This document shows positions 46,482 through 56,036 of a DNA stretch of 64,000 bases, in pieces. Both the position numbers and the translations under genes were made by a program. The notes under the pieces are model-generated. The model saw nothing but the letters and a program-made list of their open reading frames with translations. It made no database searches and had not been told where the DNA came from. The DNA comes from Brevibacillus reuszeri. GTDB lineage: Bacteria > Bacillota > Bacilli > Brevibacillales > Brevibacillaceae. The stretch lies in the NCBI RefSeq assembly GCF_001187725.1, contig NZ_LGIQ01000011.1, forward strand, positions 594,017-658,016. The letters are read 5' to 3'. How positions within the stretch are numbered: the stretch's first letter is position 1; each line of letters begins with the position of its first letter.

Positions 46482-48224
46482 CTAACCGGTGACATCCTGC
46501 TCCATCTGCTGGCGACGATACTGCTCTGCATACCAGCCATTTGCTTGCATCAGCTCGTTATGCGTTCCACGCTCCACGATTCTGCCTTCGTCCAATACCA
46601 GAATGAGCTGGGCATGCTGAACCGCAGACAGACGATGTGCCGTAATTATCGTTGTTTTATTCGCACGCTCCTGTCGCAGATGACGTACAATGCTTTCCTC
46701 TGTACGTGCGTCCACTGCAGATAAGGAGTCATCCAAAATCAAAATATCAGCATCGGTGAGCAGAGCACGAGCAATGGAAATCCGCTGCTTTTGTCCCCCT
46801 GAGAGTGTAACTCCCTTTTCTCCCACCATCGTTTGCAAGCCATCCTTGAACTGTGCCAGATCTCCCTTCATTTCAGCCAGCGCTAGCGCACGAACGATTT
46901 TCTCATGGGAAGCATCCGGGCGACCGAAAGCAGCGTTTGCCTCAATCGTGCGGGAGAACAGCAAATGCTCCTGGGGAACGTACCCGATCTTTTCCCGCAG
47001 TGCGTGGAAGGAAAGCTTTTCAATCGGGACTCCGCCAACAAACAGCATCCCCTTACTCATTTGATACTGATGCAAAAGGGAGCGGCAAAGCGTCGATTTA
47101 CCACTTCCCGTGCGCCCTACAATCCCCAACGTATCTCCTTCCTCCAACACAAAGGAAATATCGGAGAGTGCAGGCTTATCCGTTCCGGGATAGGAAAACG
47201 TAAACTGGCGTGCCTCCACCGTATTTGCTGCTACGTCGGTTACAGGATTGGCAGATTCTTGTACATCCGGCTGCTCCATCAAAAGCTCCGAATAGCGCTT
47301 GTGTGAAGCACCACCACGTTGCAGGACGTTTACCAGCCAGCCAAAAGCAAACATCGGCCAGATCAACAAGCCGAGATACAGATTGAACGCAACCAGATCC
47401 CCTAAAGAAATCGCGCTGGTGAACACCAGATAGGTTCCGTACCCGAGACCAATTAAAAAGCTAAAGCCGATAATAATTGCAATCGTTGGTTCGAACAAAG
47501 CGTCAATCCGCGATACACTCACATTTCGTTCCAGTGTTTTCTCACTGACACGCCGATATGCCTCCACATCCGCCCTCTCCTGGACAAACGCTCGCAATAC
47601 GCGCACGCCTGATACCGATTGCTGGACATGGTCATTCATCTCCCCGAATGCTTCCTGGGCCAAGTAAAAGCGGTCATGCAAAAGCTTTCCATAGTAGGCG
47701 GTTGACCACGCCAAAAATGGCATCGGGATCAAGGCAGCCAAGGTCAGCTTCCAGTCAATGACTGTCACCATCACACCTAGTGTCAGCAATGTCATGAACA
47801 AGGAATCAACGAGCGTCAGCACTCCGGTACTGGCCGTTTGCTCAATCGCCGGAATATCGTTTGTAGCCACAGCCATCAAGTCTCCACTGCGTTTGCGATG
47901 ATAAAAAGAAGGCGTCATCCTGGTCAGATGGGAAAATAGCTTCTCACGTAAAGCTCGCTCCAAAATAAGCGCTCCTCCATTCAGCAAATACCTCCAGACG
48001 AAGCGCATCACATACAAAAGCACGCCAAGCACCAGTAAAATGACCATGGTCTGTGTCAAGGCAGCGGATGTTAACGAGCTGTTGCGGATCGAATCCACCG
48101 TCTCTCCGATCAAACGAGGCGGCCAAAGCATGAGAACATCAATCAAAAACAAAAAAGAGATACCAATTACGTATCGCTTCCAATGAGCACGAAAAAACCA
48201 GGACAGTTGTTTTAGTGTCTGCAT
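46482..48224 (-). CDS. bmrC: ABC exporter half, BmrC-like (degenerate NBD)
   Basis: 580 residues from ATG 48224 (GAGGTGA upstream; the frame also allows GTG 48233). Six helices and an NBD with Walker A GRTGSGKST and signature LSGGQKQR. The Walker B is ILILDDSLSAVD, where the catalytic Glu is replaced by Asp. This is the degenerate site of heterodimeric multidrug exporters such as BmrC. It pairs with the 696-residue partner downstream. Confidence 0.9.
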   Translation of the reverse strand: MQTLKQLSWFFRAHWKRYVIGISFLFLIDVLMLWPPRLIGETVDSIRNSSLTSAALTQTMVILLVLGVLLYVMRFVWRYLLNGGALILERALREKLFSHLTRMTPSFYHRKRSGDLMAVATNDIPAIEQTASTGVLTLVDSLFMTLLTLGVMVTVIDWKLTLAALIPMPFLAWSTAYYGKLLHDRFYLAQEAFGEMNDHVQQSVSGVRVLRAFVQERADVEAYRRVSEKTLERNVSVSRIDALFEPTIAIIIGFSFLIGLGYGTYLVFTSAISLGDLVAFNLYLGLLIWPMFAFGWLVNVLQRGGASHKRYSELLMEQPDVQESANPVTDVAANTVEARQFTFSYPGTDKPALSDISFVLEEGDTLGIVGRTGSGKSTLCRSLLHQYQMSKGMLFVGGVPIEKLSFHALREKIGYVPQEHLLFSRTIEANAAFGRPDASHEKIVRALALAEMKGDLAQFKDGLQTMVGEKGVTLSGGQKQRISIARALLTDADILILDDSLSAVDARTEESIVRHLRQERANKTTIITAHRLSAVQHAQLILVLDEGRIVERGTHNELMQANGWYAEQYRRQQMEQDVTG

Positions 48225-48281
48225 GTCCGTCACCTCATTTCAAATACATACGTTTTTTCTCTTCTCCCATTAAGAAAACCT

Positions 48282-48350
48282 CTATCGAGGCCTCCTCAAG
48301 GAGGAGCGACCCCGTTTTTGCGGAAAGTTTCCATGCGTTCCAGAATTCAT
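48282..48350 (-). CDS. Possible leader peptide ahead of bmrC, 22 aa
   Basis: ATG 48350 opens a 22-codon, arginine-rich frame ending in TAG 48284-48282. An AGAGGG motif lies only two bases before ATG. A CCTCC-TTGA-GGAGG palindrome sits near its end. In Bacillus, bmrCD is controlled by a leader peptide and attenuator. Weak evidence. Confidence 0.3.
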   Translation of the reverse strand: MNSGTHGNFPQKRGRSSLRRPR

Positions 48351-48386
48351 AACCCTCTTGCTTATAAATTCTTATACGTTAAAAAA

Positions 48387-48413
48387 GGGCGCGCGAATCA
48401 CGCACCCCTTTTT
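48387..48413 (-). terminator. Terminator of the acetyltransferase gene at 48451
   Basis: GGGTGCG...CGCGCCC stem followed by TTTTTT on the - strand. Confidence 0.75.
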
Positions 48414-48450
48414 TGTACTTACTCCATCGTAATTTACTGAATTTTCCTTG

Positions 48451-49020
48451 TCAATCTAACTTTTTACCATTCTTGAAATCATGCCACTCTTCGCGCAACA
48501 AGCTGTATACAGCATGATCGACGTAATGATCGTACAATAATTCATTCCGTCTGAGTATGCCCTCGAGCTGAAAGCCCAGGCGCTCTGGTATCGAACGGCT
48601 CTTCACGTTTTCCGTAGCTGCCTGAATCGTTACCTTTTCCATCCCCCACGAACCGAAAATCAGCTTGTCGATGTAGGCAGCTACCGCTTCCGTCATTAAT
48701 CCGTTGCCCTGAAACCCTGCGCCCAGCCAATAGCCGAGGGAGGTCTTTTTATTGATCCAATCCAGATTATGCACGCCCAGCGTCCCCGCCAGCCGACCTC
48801 TGAACCAGATGCCATAATGTGTTCCTTGATTGTTGTTGTGTTGATTGATCGTCATCTGAATAAAGTTGGCCGTATCCTCCACCCGATTGGTAAAATCCAG
48901 CCATGGCAGCCATTGCTTCAGATGGGCGCGGTTGGTATCTGTCAGCCAAAACATCTCTGCCGCGTCCGCTGGCTCCAATTGTTTCAAAAACGACTCCTCT
49001 GTCATCGCGATGTGCCTCAT
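48451..49020 (-). CDS. GNAT acetyltransferase (RimJ/RimL-like, YdaF-type)
   Basis: 189 residues. Acetyl-CoA-loop region GAGFQGNGLMTEAVAAY, SLGYWLGAGF just before it, and ENVKSRSIPERLGFQLEG in the C-terminal helix. Target unknown; ribosomal-protein-type and small-molecule acetylation are both possible. Single-gene unit ending at a terminator. Confidence 0.87.
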   Translation of the reverse strand: MRHIAMTEESFLKQLEPADAAEMFWLTDTNRAHLKQWLPWLDFTNRVEDTANFIQMTINQHNNNQGTHYGIWFRGRLAGTLGVHNLDWINKKTSLGYWLGAGFQGNGLMTEAVAAYIDKLIFGSWGMEKVTIQAATENVKSRSIPERLGFQLEGILRRNELLYDHYVDHAVYSLLREEWHDFKNGKKLD

Positions 49021-49170
49021 ACCTAACCCTCCCTATTGGTCCATTCCCTCGAAGTGCGCAGGTGTTTATGCTCGATTATGGTGCAGGACGTACTGTTTGG
49101 CAAGATGTCCAAAAGCTCTACTCAAAAAAACGCCCACCTCGCATGCAAGGTGGACGTATACTCGCCTGAC

Positions 49171-50211
49171 TTACTTTTTGCTATTGCCGATTTCCTCTGG
49201 CTTGAAAATACCTGTCTCGGTCACAATTGCCGTAATGTACTTGGCAGGTGTGACATCAAAGGCAGGGTTGTATACTTTGATATCGTCTGGAGCCACTTGC
49301 TTGCCGAGACCATGTGTAATCTCTTCGGCTGGACGCTCTTCAATCGGGATATCTGCCCCGGTTGGCGTCTCCAAATCGACAGAGGAAAGTGGAGCTGCGA
49401 CATAAAACGGAATGCCGTGCGCTTTGGCGAGTACTGCCACGCCGTATGTTCCGATTTTGTTCGCCACATCGCCATTGGCTGCTACGCGGTCTGTCCCTAC
49501 GATGACTGCCTCAACTTTGCCTTGGGACATCACCATGGCAGCCATGTTGTCGCAGATCAGCGTCACATCGATACCTGCCTGCTGAAGCTCATAAGCAGTT
49601 AGCCGTGCGCCTTGCAAAACAGGGCGGGTTTCGTCTGCATATACTTTGAGATTCCAGCCGCGCTCTTTTGCCAAATAAAACGGAGCTGTCGCTGTTCCAT
49701 AGGCAGCTGTCGCCAGTGCGCCCGGGTTGCAGTGCGTAAGAATGCCCATGCCATCATGCAAAAGCGTCAGCAAATGCTCACCGATTGTCCGGCATACCTC
49801 AGCATCCTCTTTTTGAATCGCCAGAGCCTCGTCAAGCACCGCTGCCTTTAGCTCAGCAACAGATAACGATGTCTCTTTTTCCACACGAGCCTTGATCCGA
49901 TCCAAAGCCCAGAACAGATTGACCGCAGTTGGCCGAGAAGTCCCCAGATAATCCGCTTGCTTGATCAATTCATTCCAGAATTGCGCGTGAGTCTCAGCTT
50001 CGCTGCCGCGAACACCGAGGTAGAGTCCATATGCTGCTGCCATCCCGATCGCAGGAGCTCCCCGTACTTGCAAATGACGGATCGATGCCCATACTTCTTC
50101 GGATGTAGTCAGGTTCAAATAAATCGTTTCTACTGGCAAGCGCGTTTGGTCAAGCAGAACTAAATAATCGTTCTCCCACTTGACCGGCGCAAATTGTGTA
50201 CTCGTTGTCAT
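49171..50211 (-). CDS. mtnA: Methylthioribose-1-phosphate isomerase MtnA
   Basis: 346 residues, eIF2B-like fold. Substrate-site motifs: [17 protein letters not shown], the catalytic Cys in [12 protein letters not shown] and Asp in [13 protein letters not shown]. It converts methylthioribose-1-phosphate to methylthioribulose-1-phosphate. The start shares ATGA with the mtnK stop, so the two are coupled in one SAM-riboswitch unit. Confidence 0.95.
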   Translation of the reverse strand: MTTSTQFAPVKWENDYLVLLDQTRLPVETIYLNLTTSEEVWASIRHLQVRGAPAIGMAAAYGLYLGVRGSEAETHAQFWNELIKQADYLGTSRPTAVNLFWALDRIKARVEKETSLSVAELKAAVLDEALAIQKEDAEVCRTIGEHLLTLLHDGMGILTHCNPGALATAAYGTATAPFYLAKERGWNLKVYADETRPVLQGARLTAYELQQAGIDVTLICDNMAAMVMSQGKVEAVIVGTDRVAANGDVANKIGTYGVAVLAKAHGIPFYVAAPLSSVDLETPTGADIPIEERPAEEITHGLGKQVAPDDIKVYNPAFDVTPAKYITAIVTETGIFKPEEIGNSKK

Positions 50212-51437
50212 ACTGTAGTAGCCTCCTGATAGTAACGTGCGGTCACTGTACGAACAATGTCCGTGATGTCAGTTGATTCGCCTACACTGCCGCGGCCAAC
50301 AATCAGTGCTTCGCCGATAGCCAGCGCCAAGCGTTCTGCCTCTGCACGTGTTTGATCGTCCTCAATGGCATTGAGATCTGCCACTCCTGCCAGCCCGATC
50401 ACCCGGCGCAGGATTTTGCATCCTGCATATCCAGCTGTGTCCTGAATCAATCGCTCTACATAGCTCTGCCAGAGACCCTCTACGTGGGCACTGCGCTCTT
50501 TTGCCTGCTTATGCCAGAGCTGAACAAAATGGGAGACGAATTCATTCCAAACATCCTCGACCGTTTCCAGTAAGTATTCGCGGTATGCGTCCCGTTCTCC
50601 TTGGTCTTTTTGCAATCCGTGCTGACCAGCGTAGTTGAGCAAAAGGTTCGCAATGACCGCGCCGATATCAAAACCGATTGGACCGTAGTAAGCAAACTCA
50701 GGATCGATTGCTTTCAAGCTCGTTTCGGTAATAAAGATGCTTCCTGTATGCAAATCACCGTGCAAAAGCGCTTCTGCGCGCGTCAAGAAGTCGTATTTCA
50801 GCTTGGCGATTTCCAACTTGAGCGGCTTGTTGTTCCAAATCGCTTCTACCTCTGGACGAATCAATGGGTTGAAATGATTGGTTGGTGCGTTTTCGTACGG
50901 ATCAGTAAAGACCAGATCTTCAGTAATTTTGCATAATTCGGGATTTAGGAATGTTCCGACTAACGTTTTCTTTTCGAACGGATGTGACCCCAGATCCGAT
51001 GTGTAGAAAAGGGTTTGCGCCATAAAGCGGCCGATTTGCTTGGCAAAGAGCGGATAACGTTTTCCCTCGATGAGACCTTTGCGCATGATCACATGGTCAC
51101 CGACGTTCTCCATCACGGTCAGCGCCAGCTCCTGATCAAAGTGATACACTTCTGGTACGAGGTCAGGTACATATTTGTGCTGAATGCGCAGCGCTTCACT
51201 TTCGATACGTGCGCGATCTATCGTCAATGGCCACGACTCTCCAACCACACGGGCAAATGGCAATGCCTGCTTTACAATCACACTTTTTCCTGTCGCCTGG
51301 TCGCGAATATCAAACACCAGATTGAGGTTTCCGTCCCCGATTTCGTGGCTCGTTAGCTCAGCTCCCTCGGTAAACAGACCTGGCAAACCCTTTACGTACT
51401 CCACTGCCTCCTGCTCGGTCAACGCACGATAAGCCAT
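50208..51437 (-). CDS. mtnK: Methylthioribose kinase MtnK
   Basis: 409 residues, protein-kinase-like fold. Motifs include [21 protein letters not shown] and the catalytic [12 protein letters not shown] with DPEFAYYG. It phosphorylates methylthioribose. First gene of mtnKA, behind the riboswitch at 51697-51843. Ribosome site GGGAG. Confidence 0.95.
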   Translation of the reverse strand: MAYRALTEQEAVEYVKGLPGLFTEGAELTSHEIGDGNLNLVFDIRDQATGKSVIVKQALPFARVVGESWPLTIDRARIESEALRIQHKYVPDLVPEVYHFDQELALTVMENVGDHVIMRKGLIEGKRYPLFAKQIGRFMAQTLFYTSDLGSHPFEKKTLVGTFLNPELCKITEDLVFTDPYENAPTNHFNPLIRPEVEAIWNNKPLKLEIAKLKYDFLTRAEALLHGDLHTGSIFITETSLKAIDPEFAYYGPIGFDIGAVIANLLLNYAGQHGLQKDQGERDAYREYLLETVEDVWNEFVSHFVQLWHKQAKERSAHVEGLWQSYVERLIQDTAGYAGCKILRRVIGLAGVADLNAIEDDQTRAEAERLALAIGEALIVGRGSVGESTDITDIVRTVTARYYQEATTV

Positions 51438-51632
51438 GATTCATTACTCCCCTCAATGTCATTTTGTATTTATCTCTAGTGGACTGGATGCTTGCCCCAG
51501 TCTAGCAATCAAACGGTAGCGATTTTTTTCTTCCCCACTCAAAAAGTGGCAGTCTGCTGCGAATTTCCTCACTGGGTAATCCATATTCGCTCACACCAAG
51601 GCCGCAGCCACGCCATTTCAGACATGCAAAAA

Positions 51633-51659
51633 GACCTCTTTTCCCGAAGAAAAGAGGTC
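51633..51659 (-). terminator. Riboswitch-linked terminator before mtnK
   Basis: GACCTCTTTTC...GAAAAGAGGTC stem followed by TTTTTGC on the - strand. It lies between the SAM aptamer and mtnK, so it is the off-state terminator. Confidence 0.85.
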
Positions 51660-51696
51660 GCTGTCGTCACGTAAAAAGCAAACGTGTCCTTGTCCC

Positions 51697-51843
51697 CCTT
51701 ATCTTCCAGACTACTTTTGTTTCTGCAGGAATTAGCACCGTGCACGTCGCCTGAAACTTTCATCGCTATAAAAGCGACCAAAGAGCGTCATGTCGGTTGC
51801 CGGGTATCATCGGGCCAGTCCCTCCACCTTCTCTGGATAAGGT
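51697..51843 (-). promoter_or_regulatory. SAM-I riboswitch (S-box) controlling mtnKA
   Basis: On the - strand: CTTATCCAGAG, GGTGGAGGGACTGGCCCGAT, GATACCCGGCAACC and GGTGCTAATTCC are the S-box consensus elements, in order. P1 pairs CTTATC (51842-51837) with GATAAG (51704-51699). High SAM should favour the terminator and stop mtnKA expression. Confidence 0.95.
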
Positions 51844-51934
51844 ATCCATCGTATGCAATTTGATTTAGTTTGAATCATACAGCCACACTCACACGCTGTC
51901 AACACCCTTTTTCAGCATCCAGCATCCCCTATTT

Positions 51935-53128
51935 TTACCAGCTGTAGTGCGTTCCGGAAGCAGCTGGTCGGTCCCAATTCCACCAGTCGATCTTACCTAA
52001 AAAGGCTGCTGTAATGGACTTTTCCTGTTTCAGCTTGAGCAGCTCCTTCGTCGGTCCCGTCAATACTGCACCGTAAATACGTACACCTTTTTCTTGCATG
52101 TATTGGTAGCGCTCGGTAATATGCGGCTTGCCTCGGGAAACCAGACTAAAGCCAATCTCATTCGACAGACGCTCCTGTTCCGAAAGATATTTCATTTCGC
52201 TCAGATAAGTGGCCGCCCGTCTCTGTCCTTCGCCATTGACCTGAATCGGAGCATTCCCGTAACTCAGCTCGCGCTCCGCAAAGCCCCAAACATCCCCAGC
52301 ACCAAGAAGTCGAACACCTTCCTCAGCCCCGCGACCTGTCAGCTCCTGCCCGGTATCTACTGCAAACCAGACAGTTTCATGTGTGTCGCTGTTTACGTAG
52401 CGGGAAATCAGTTTGTAATACTCCTCATAGCTCAAAAAATGCTCAAAGGAGATCGCCAGCTGTGAGACTGTACCTTCAGGCAGCTTTTCCATTGTCGTCC
52501 AGGCAGGCAGCTGCAAATTCGTCAGCTCCTCCTGTGTCGGCTTACTCTGTGACGGGTAACGGAAAAAAAGCTTTTGCTCCCTGATCCCGTTTGTCCATTT
52601 CGGCTGTGCACTGTTCTTCCACAGGATGTTGGTGCTTTCAAAGCTTCCGGCATTTTTGTCCTCACTACCTACTCGCTCACGCAATTCCATCCTGATGTTT
52701 CCGTAGAGCAGGCCGACTTGCGAGCCGCTGCTGCCAACACTGACACCCGGCTGAGTGAAATTGACCATATCCTTGGCGACCCGGTACAAATCGTCGTGCA
52801 TCAGCGAACCGAACCAGCCATTCCCTACAAAAAGCGCGACACCCGCAAAAAAAGTAAGCCCCATCGTGAATGCGGAATTCGACAGACGCATCCGCCATTT
52901 TCCCCGCCGCAGAATGGCTCGCTGCTTTTCCTCCGAGAGAGTGTCAGCTCCCTCTTTGCCAGAATCCGTTCCTTGCTCCTCCCCCAGAAGTAGCCGCTCC
53001 AGCCGCTGGGCATATTCCTCATCACGGAGCACTTCTTCCCCCAGTCGCTTCTCCTCGCTCTCTGTCATCTCTTTGCGCAGATAAGCGAGTAGCTTTTGCT
53101 CCCGATTTTCCCTATCTCTCTTCTCCAT
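51935..53128 (-). CDS. Membrane anti-sigma factor (YhdL-like)
   Basis: About 397 residues from ATG 53128 (the frame begins at 53137 but that ATG touches the ribosome site). A cytosolic N-terminus of about 90 residues binds the sigma factor; one transmembrane helix follows (AFTMGLTFFAGVALFVGNGW); the large extracytoplasmic part is typical of sigma-regulator C-terminal domains. Size and layout suit YhdL, which holds SigM. It overlaps the sigma gene by about 17 bases. Confidence 0.8.
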   Translation of the reverse strand: MEKRDRENREQKLLAYLRKEMTESEEKRLGEEVLRDEEYAQRLERLLLGEEQGTDSGKEGADTLSEEKQRAILRRGKWRMRLSNSAFTMGLTFFAGVALFVGNGWFGSLMHDDLYRVAKDMVNFTQPGVSVGSSGSQVGLLYGNIRMELRERVGSEDKNAGSFESTNILWKNSAQPKWTNGIREQKLFFRYPSQSKPTQEELTNLQLPAWTTMEKLPEGTVSQLAISFEHFLSYEEYYKLISRYVNSDTHETVWFAVDTGQELTGRGAEEGVRLLGAGDVWGFAERELSYGNAPIQVNGEGQRRAATYLSEMKYLSEQERLSNEIGFSLVSRGKPHITERYQYMQEKGVRIYGAVLTGPTKELLKLKQEKSITAAFLGKIDWWNWDRPAASGTHYSW

Positions 53129-53642
53129 CTGCTCCATCCCTCCACAGCTTTCGCATCTTTTGTCGTCCTCGAAACAAGGACCGCTTCACATCAGCCACAT
53201 CGATTCCCAATATTTCCGCGATTTCTGCATAAGAAAAGGGAATAGCTGCGAGCAAAATAACCTGCTTTTGCTTTTCTGAAAGCTGCCGGAGCAATTCCTG
53301 AGCCAGTCCCCACATTTCCTTGTTCACGACTGTCTCCGCAGGATCCTCCACCAGAGGATCTGCTCGATCCGGAAGCTGTTCAACCAGCTGCACCGGCCGT
53401 TTTACCTGTTTGCGGTGCCAATCGACAAAAGCGTGGTAGGCTACCTTGAACAGCCACGGCCTGACTTTTTCCCCGTGGTAATCATCCAAGGACAAAAAGG
53501 CGCGGAAAAACGTCTCCTGCGTCAGATCCTCTGCCTGCCTCGCATCCCGTGTCAGCCGGAAAAGATAGCGGTATATATCGTTTACGTGCAGTTTGTACAC
53601 GTCATCCAGGCTTACTTTCCCAACGCCTCCACACCCCTTCAC
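53112..53642 (-). CDS. ECF sigma factor (SigM-like)
   Basis: About 176 residues as a GTG-started frame. Region 2 (NDIYRYLFRLTRDARQAEDL, ETFFRAF, RPWLFKVAYHAFVDWHRK) and region 4 (SYAEIAEILGIDVADVKRSL) align with SigM. The true start is unclear: GTG 53642 lies at the predicted transcription start, while a GGAGG at 53630-53626 has no standard start codon at good spacing. The anti-sigma gene follows. Cell-envelope stress control is likely by family. Confidence 0.88.
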   Translation of the reverse strand: MKGCGGVGKVSLDDVYKLHVNDIYRYLFRLTRDARQAEDLTQETFFRAFLSLDDYHGEKVRPWLFKVAYHAFVDWHRKQVKRPVQLVEQLPDRADPLVEDPAETVVNKEMWGLAQELLRQLSEKQKQVILLAAIPFSYAEIAEILGIDVADVKRSLFRGRQKMRKLWRDGADGEER

Positions 53643-53650
53643 TCCCTACC

Positions 53651-53675
53651 ACGCAATGCGCAGAAAAAAGTTTCA
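53651..53675 (-). promoter_or_regulatory. ECF-type autoregulatory promoter
   Basis: TGAAAC (53675-53670), 16 bases, CGT (53653-53651) on the - strand: the consensus for SigM/W/X-type promoters. The sigma factor probably drives its own gene. Confidence 0.7.
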
Positions 53676-53796
53676 CCTTGTCATCCATTTCCTCTGTTCA
53701 AAGCGCACACTTGCCGGAAAAACAAATTGACTCCCGGTTCATAACGTCATATCATGATGATATCGCACACGAAAGAAGCAGCGTGTGAACCGAATA

Positions 53797-53908
53797 ACTC
53801 TTATCGCGAGCTGGCTGAGGGACTGGCCCTATGATGCCCGGCAACCGGCGCTCTTCTATTTTCAATCGATAGAAAAGCGAAACGGTGCTAATTCCAACGG
53901 ATAAGAGT
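53797..53908 (+). promoter_or_regulatory. SAM-I riboswitch (S-box) controlling mtnWXBD
   Basis: ACTCTTATC, GCTGGCTGAGGGACTGGCCC, GATGCCCGGCAACC and GGTGCTAATTCC appear in order, closed by P1 partner GATAAGAGT at 53900-53908. A platform of about 80 nt leads to the terminator at 53992-54020. Confidence 0.95.
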
Positions 53909-53991
53909 CGAGACAGGAGCACTATTTCTGCGCGTCTCGGCTACTAACCGAGAGATGAGAGGAGACGAAGACTCTTTTATAGTCGACAACC

Positions 53992-54020
53992 GCCTCCCCA
54001 CTCACGGGGAGGCTTTTTTT
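53992..54020 (+). terminator. Riboswitch-linked terminator before mtnW
   Basis: GCCTCCCC-ACTCAC-GGGGAGGC followed by T7, between the S-box and mtnW. Confidence 0.9.
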
Positions 54021-54069
54021 CGTGTCTTTACATGTTCTGCTATGAAGAAAAAGGAGGATTAGCCCTGGC

Positions 54070-55284
54070 ATGAGTGAGCAACGCATCCTCGTTACCTATT
54101 TGACACAAGCCAAGGATCTTAGTAAAAAAGCAGCTGCTGTCGCAGTCGGGATGACAGTCGGTTCCTGGACCGATTTACCCGCTGCCAAGCAAGCTGAGCT
54201 GCAACCATATCTGGGTGAGGCCGTAAGTGCTACCCCGCTCGAAACACTCGCAAACGGGGAAACTCGCGGACTGATTACAGTCAGCTACCCTACTCGAAAT
54301 TTTACACAAGATATTCCTTCCCTGCTGACAGGTATCTTTGGGAAACTCTCGATGGATGGCAAGATCAAGCTCGTTGACATCGTGTTTCCAGACTCGTTTC
54401 TGGCTGCTTTCCCCGGTCCGAAATACGGGATAGAAGGACTACGCAGCCGTCTTGGCGCACAAAATCGTCCGCTGCTCATGAGCATTTTCAAATCGTGCCT
54501 GGGTCTTCCTTTTGACGACCTGAAAACGCAGTTCCGGGCCCAAGCATTGGGCGGTGTGGATCTGGTCAAAGATGACGAAATCTTCTTTGCAGATGATCGC
54601 GCACCATTTTTGGATCGTATCAAAGCGTTCAAACAAATCGCATTGGAAACCGAAGCGGAAACGGGCAAGCCTGTCCTGTATGCAGCAAACCTGACCGGAC
54701 CGGTACATGAGCTAGGTGAAAAGGCTAAGCGTGCAGTAGAGGCTGGTGCCGATTGCCTGCTGTTTAATGTACTGGCGTTTGGCTTTGATGCTTTGCACAG
54801 ACTGGCACAAGACCCTGATGTCCATGTGCCGATCATGGCTCACCCGGCATTGGCTGGCGCTTATTATCCATCGCCTGATTACGGAATTGCAACCCCGCTC
54901 TTGCTTGGTACGTTAATGCGGGTTGCAGGCGCTGACCTGGTGTTATTCCCTTCTCCATACGGCAATGTAGCCCTGGACAAAATGGAAGCACTCCAGCTTG
55001 CCAAAAATCTCACGACGCCACTTGTGGGCATTCGCCCCTCGTTCCCGGTTCCTTCAGCAGGAATTCACCCCGGGCTCGTGCCACAGCTATTTGAGGACTT
55101 CGGTTTGGACCAGATCGTCAATGCCGGCGGAGGAATCCATGGCCATCCTGGTGGCGCAACCGCAGGAGCCAAAGCATTCGTCGCGGCGATTGAAGCAGTT
55201 ACTGCCGGACGTACCTTGCAGGAGGCTGCTGCTTCCTCCTCGGAACTGGCCATCGCGCTGGAGAAATGGGGTGGCGGACGATGA
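54070..55284 (+). CDS. mtnW: Diketo-methylthiopentyl-1-P enolase MtnW (RuBisCO-like)
   Basis: 404 residues, RuBisCO-like protein. The carbamylated-lysine motif is GGVDLVKDDE, and the substrate region includes HGHPGGATAGAKAF. It tautomerises diketo-methylthiopentyl-1-phosphate in the methionine salvage path. mtnX overlaps its end by four bases, so they are coupled. Confidence 0.95.
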   Translation: MSEQRILVTYLTQAKDLSKKAAAVAVGMTVGSWTDLPAAKQAELQPYLGEAVSATPLETLANGETRGLITVSYPTRNFTQDIPSLLTGIFGKLSMDGKIKLVDIVFPDSFLAAFPGPKYGIEGLRSRLGAQNRPLLMSIFKSCLGLPFDDLKTQFRAQALGGVDLVKDDEIFFADDRAPFLDRIKAFKQIALETEAETGKPVLYAANLTGPVHELGEKAKRAVEAGADCLLFNVLAFGFDALHRLAQDPDVHVPIMAHPALAGAYYPSPDYGIATPLLLGTLMRVAGADLVLFPSPYGNVALDKMEALQLAKNLTTPLVGIRPSFPVPSAGIHPGLVPQLFEDFGLDQIVNAGGGIHGHPGGATAGAKAFVAAIEAVTAGRTLQEAAASSSELAIALEKWGGGR

Positions 55285-55949
55285 GCAAAAAACTCGTCCT
55301 CTTCTGCGACTTTGACGGAACCATTACAGAAAAAGACAATATTGTAGCGATTGTTCGCAAGTTTGCTCCTCCTGAATGGGAGGCGCTGACCGAGCAAATC
55401 CTTTCCCAAAAGATTAGCGTACAGGAAGGGGTAGGCAAGCTGTTTCAGCTTCTCCCTTCTTCCCTGCGCCAGGAGATCGTGGACTATATCGTAAACGAAG
55501 CTTCCATTCGTCCCGGCTTTGGTGAGTTCGTAAGCTTTTGCCGCAGCGAAGGAATCGAGCTGTTAATCACGAGTGGCGGAATCGACTTTTTTGTACAGCC
55601 GATCCTCGCACCGTTCGATCTATCCGGTGTCCCGATCTACTGCAATGGCAGTGACTTTTCAGGTGAACGCATCACCATTACATGGCCGCATTCTTGCGAC
55701 GAGCACTGCACGAACGGCTGTGGAATGTGCAAAACGACGATTATCCGCCGCTACGATCCAGCCAGTCATTACCGTATCGTCATCGGCGATTCAATCACCG
55801 ATTTGGCTGGTGCCAAGATTGCGGATTTCGTGATTGCCCGCTCCTTCCTCGCGGAAAAAGCGGAAGAGCTGCAGCTGCCTCATCACACCTTTGCCACATT
55901 CCACGATGTAATTGCTATTTTGCAAGAAATCAAGCAAAAACAGTCATGA
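55281..55949 (+). CDS. mtnX: Hydroxy-ketomethylthiopentenyl-1-P phosphatase MtnX
   Basis: 222 residues from ATG 55281 (GGGGTGG upstream, ATGA overlap with mtnW). HAD phosphatase: FCDFDGTITEKDN with nucleophile Asp, later IGDSITDLAGAK. A four-cysteine CDEHCTNGCGMCK segment is characteristic. It removes the phosphate to give dihydroxy-ketomethylthiopentene. Confidence 0.94.
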   Translation: MSKKLVLFCDFDGTITEKDNIVAIVRKFAPPEWEALTEQILSQKISVQEGVGKLFQLLPSSLRQEIVDYIVNEASIRPGFGEFVSFCRSEGIELLITSGGIDFFVQPILAPFDLSGVPIYCNGSDFSGERITITWPHSCDEHCTNGCGMCKTTIIRRYDPASHYRIVIGDSITDLAGAKIADFVIARSFLAEKAEELQLPHHTFATFHDVIAILQEIKQKQS

Positions 55950-56036
55950 CCGTTTTCCCCTCTCGCCTGGGGACAACCGTATTTGACCACAAGCAGTCAG
56001 ATCTACTTATATGATAAACAGGAGGTCATCTCATTC

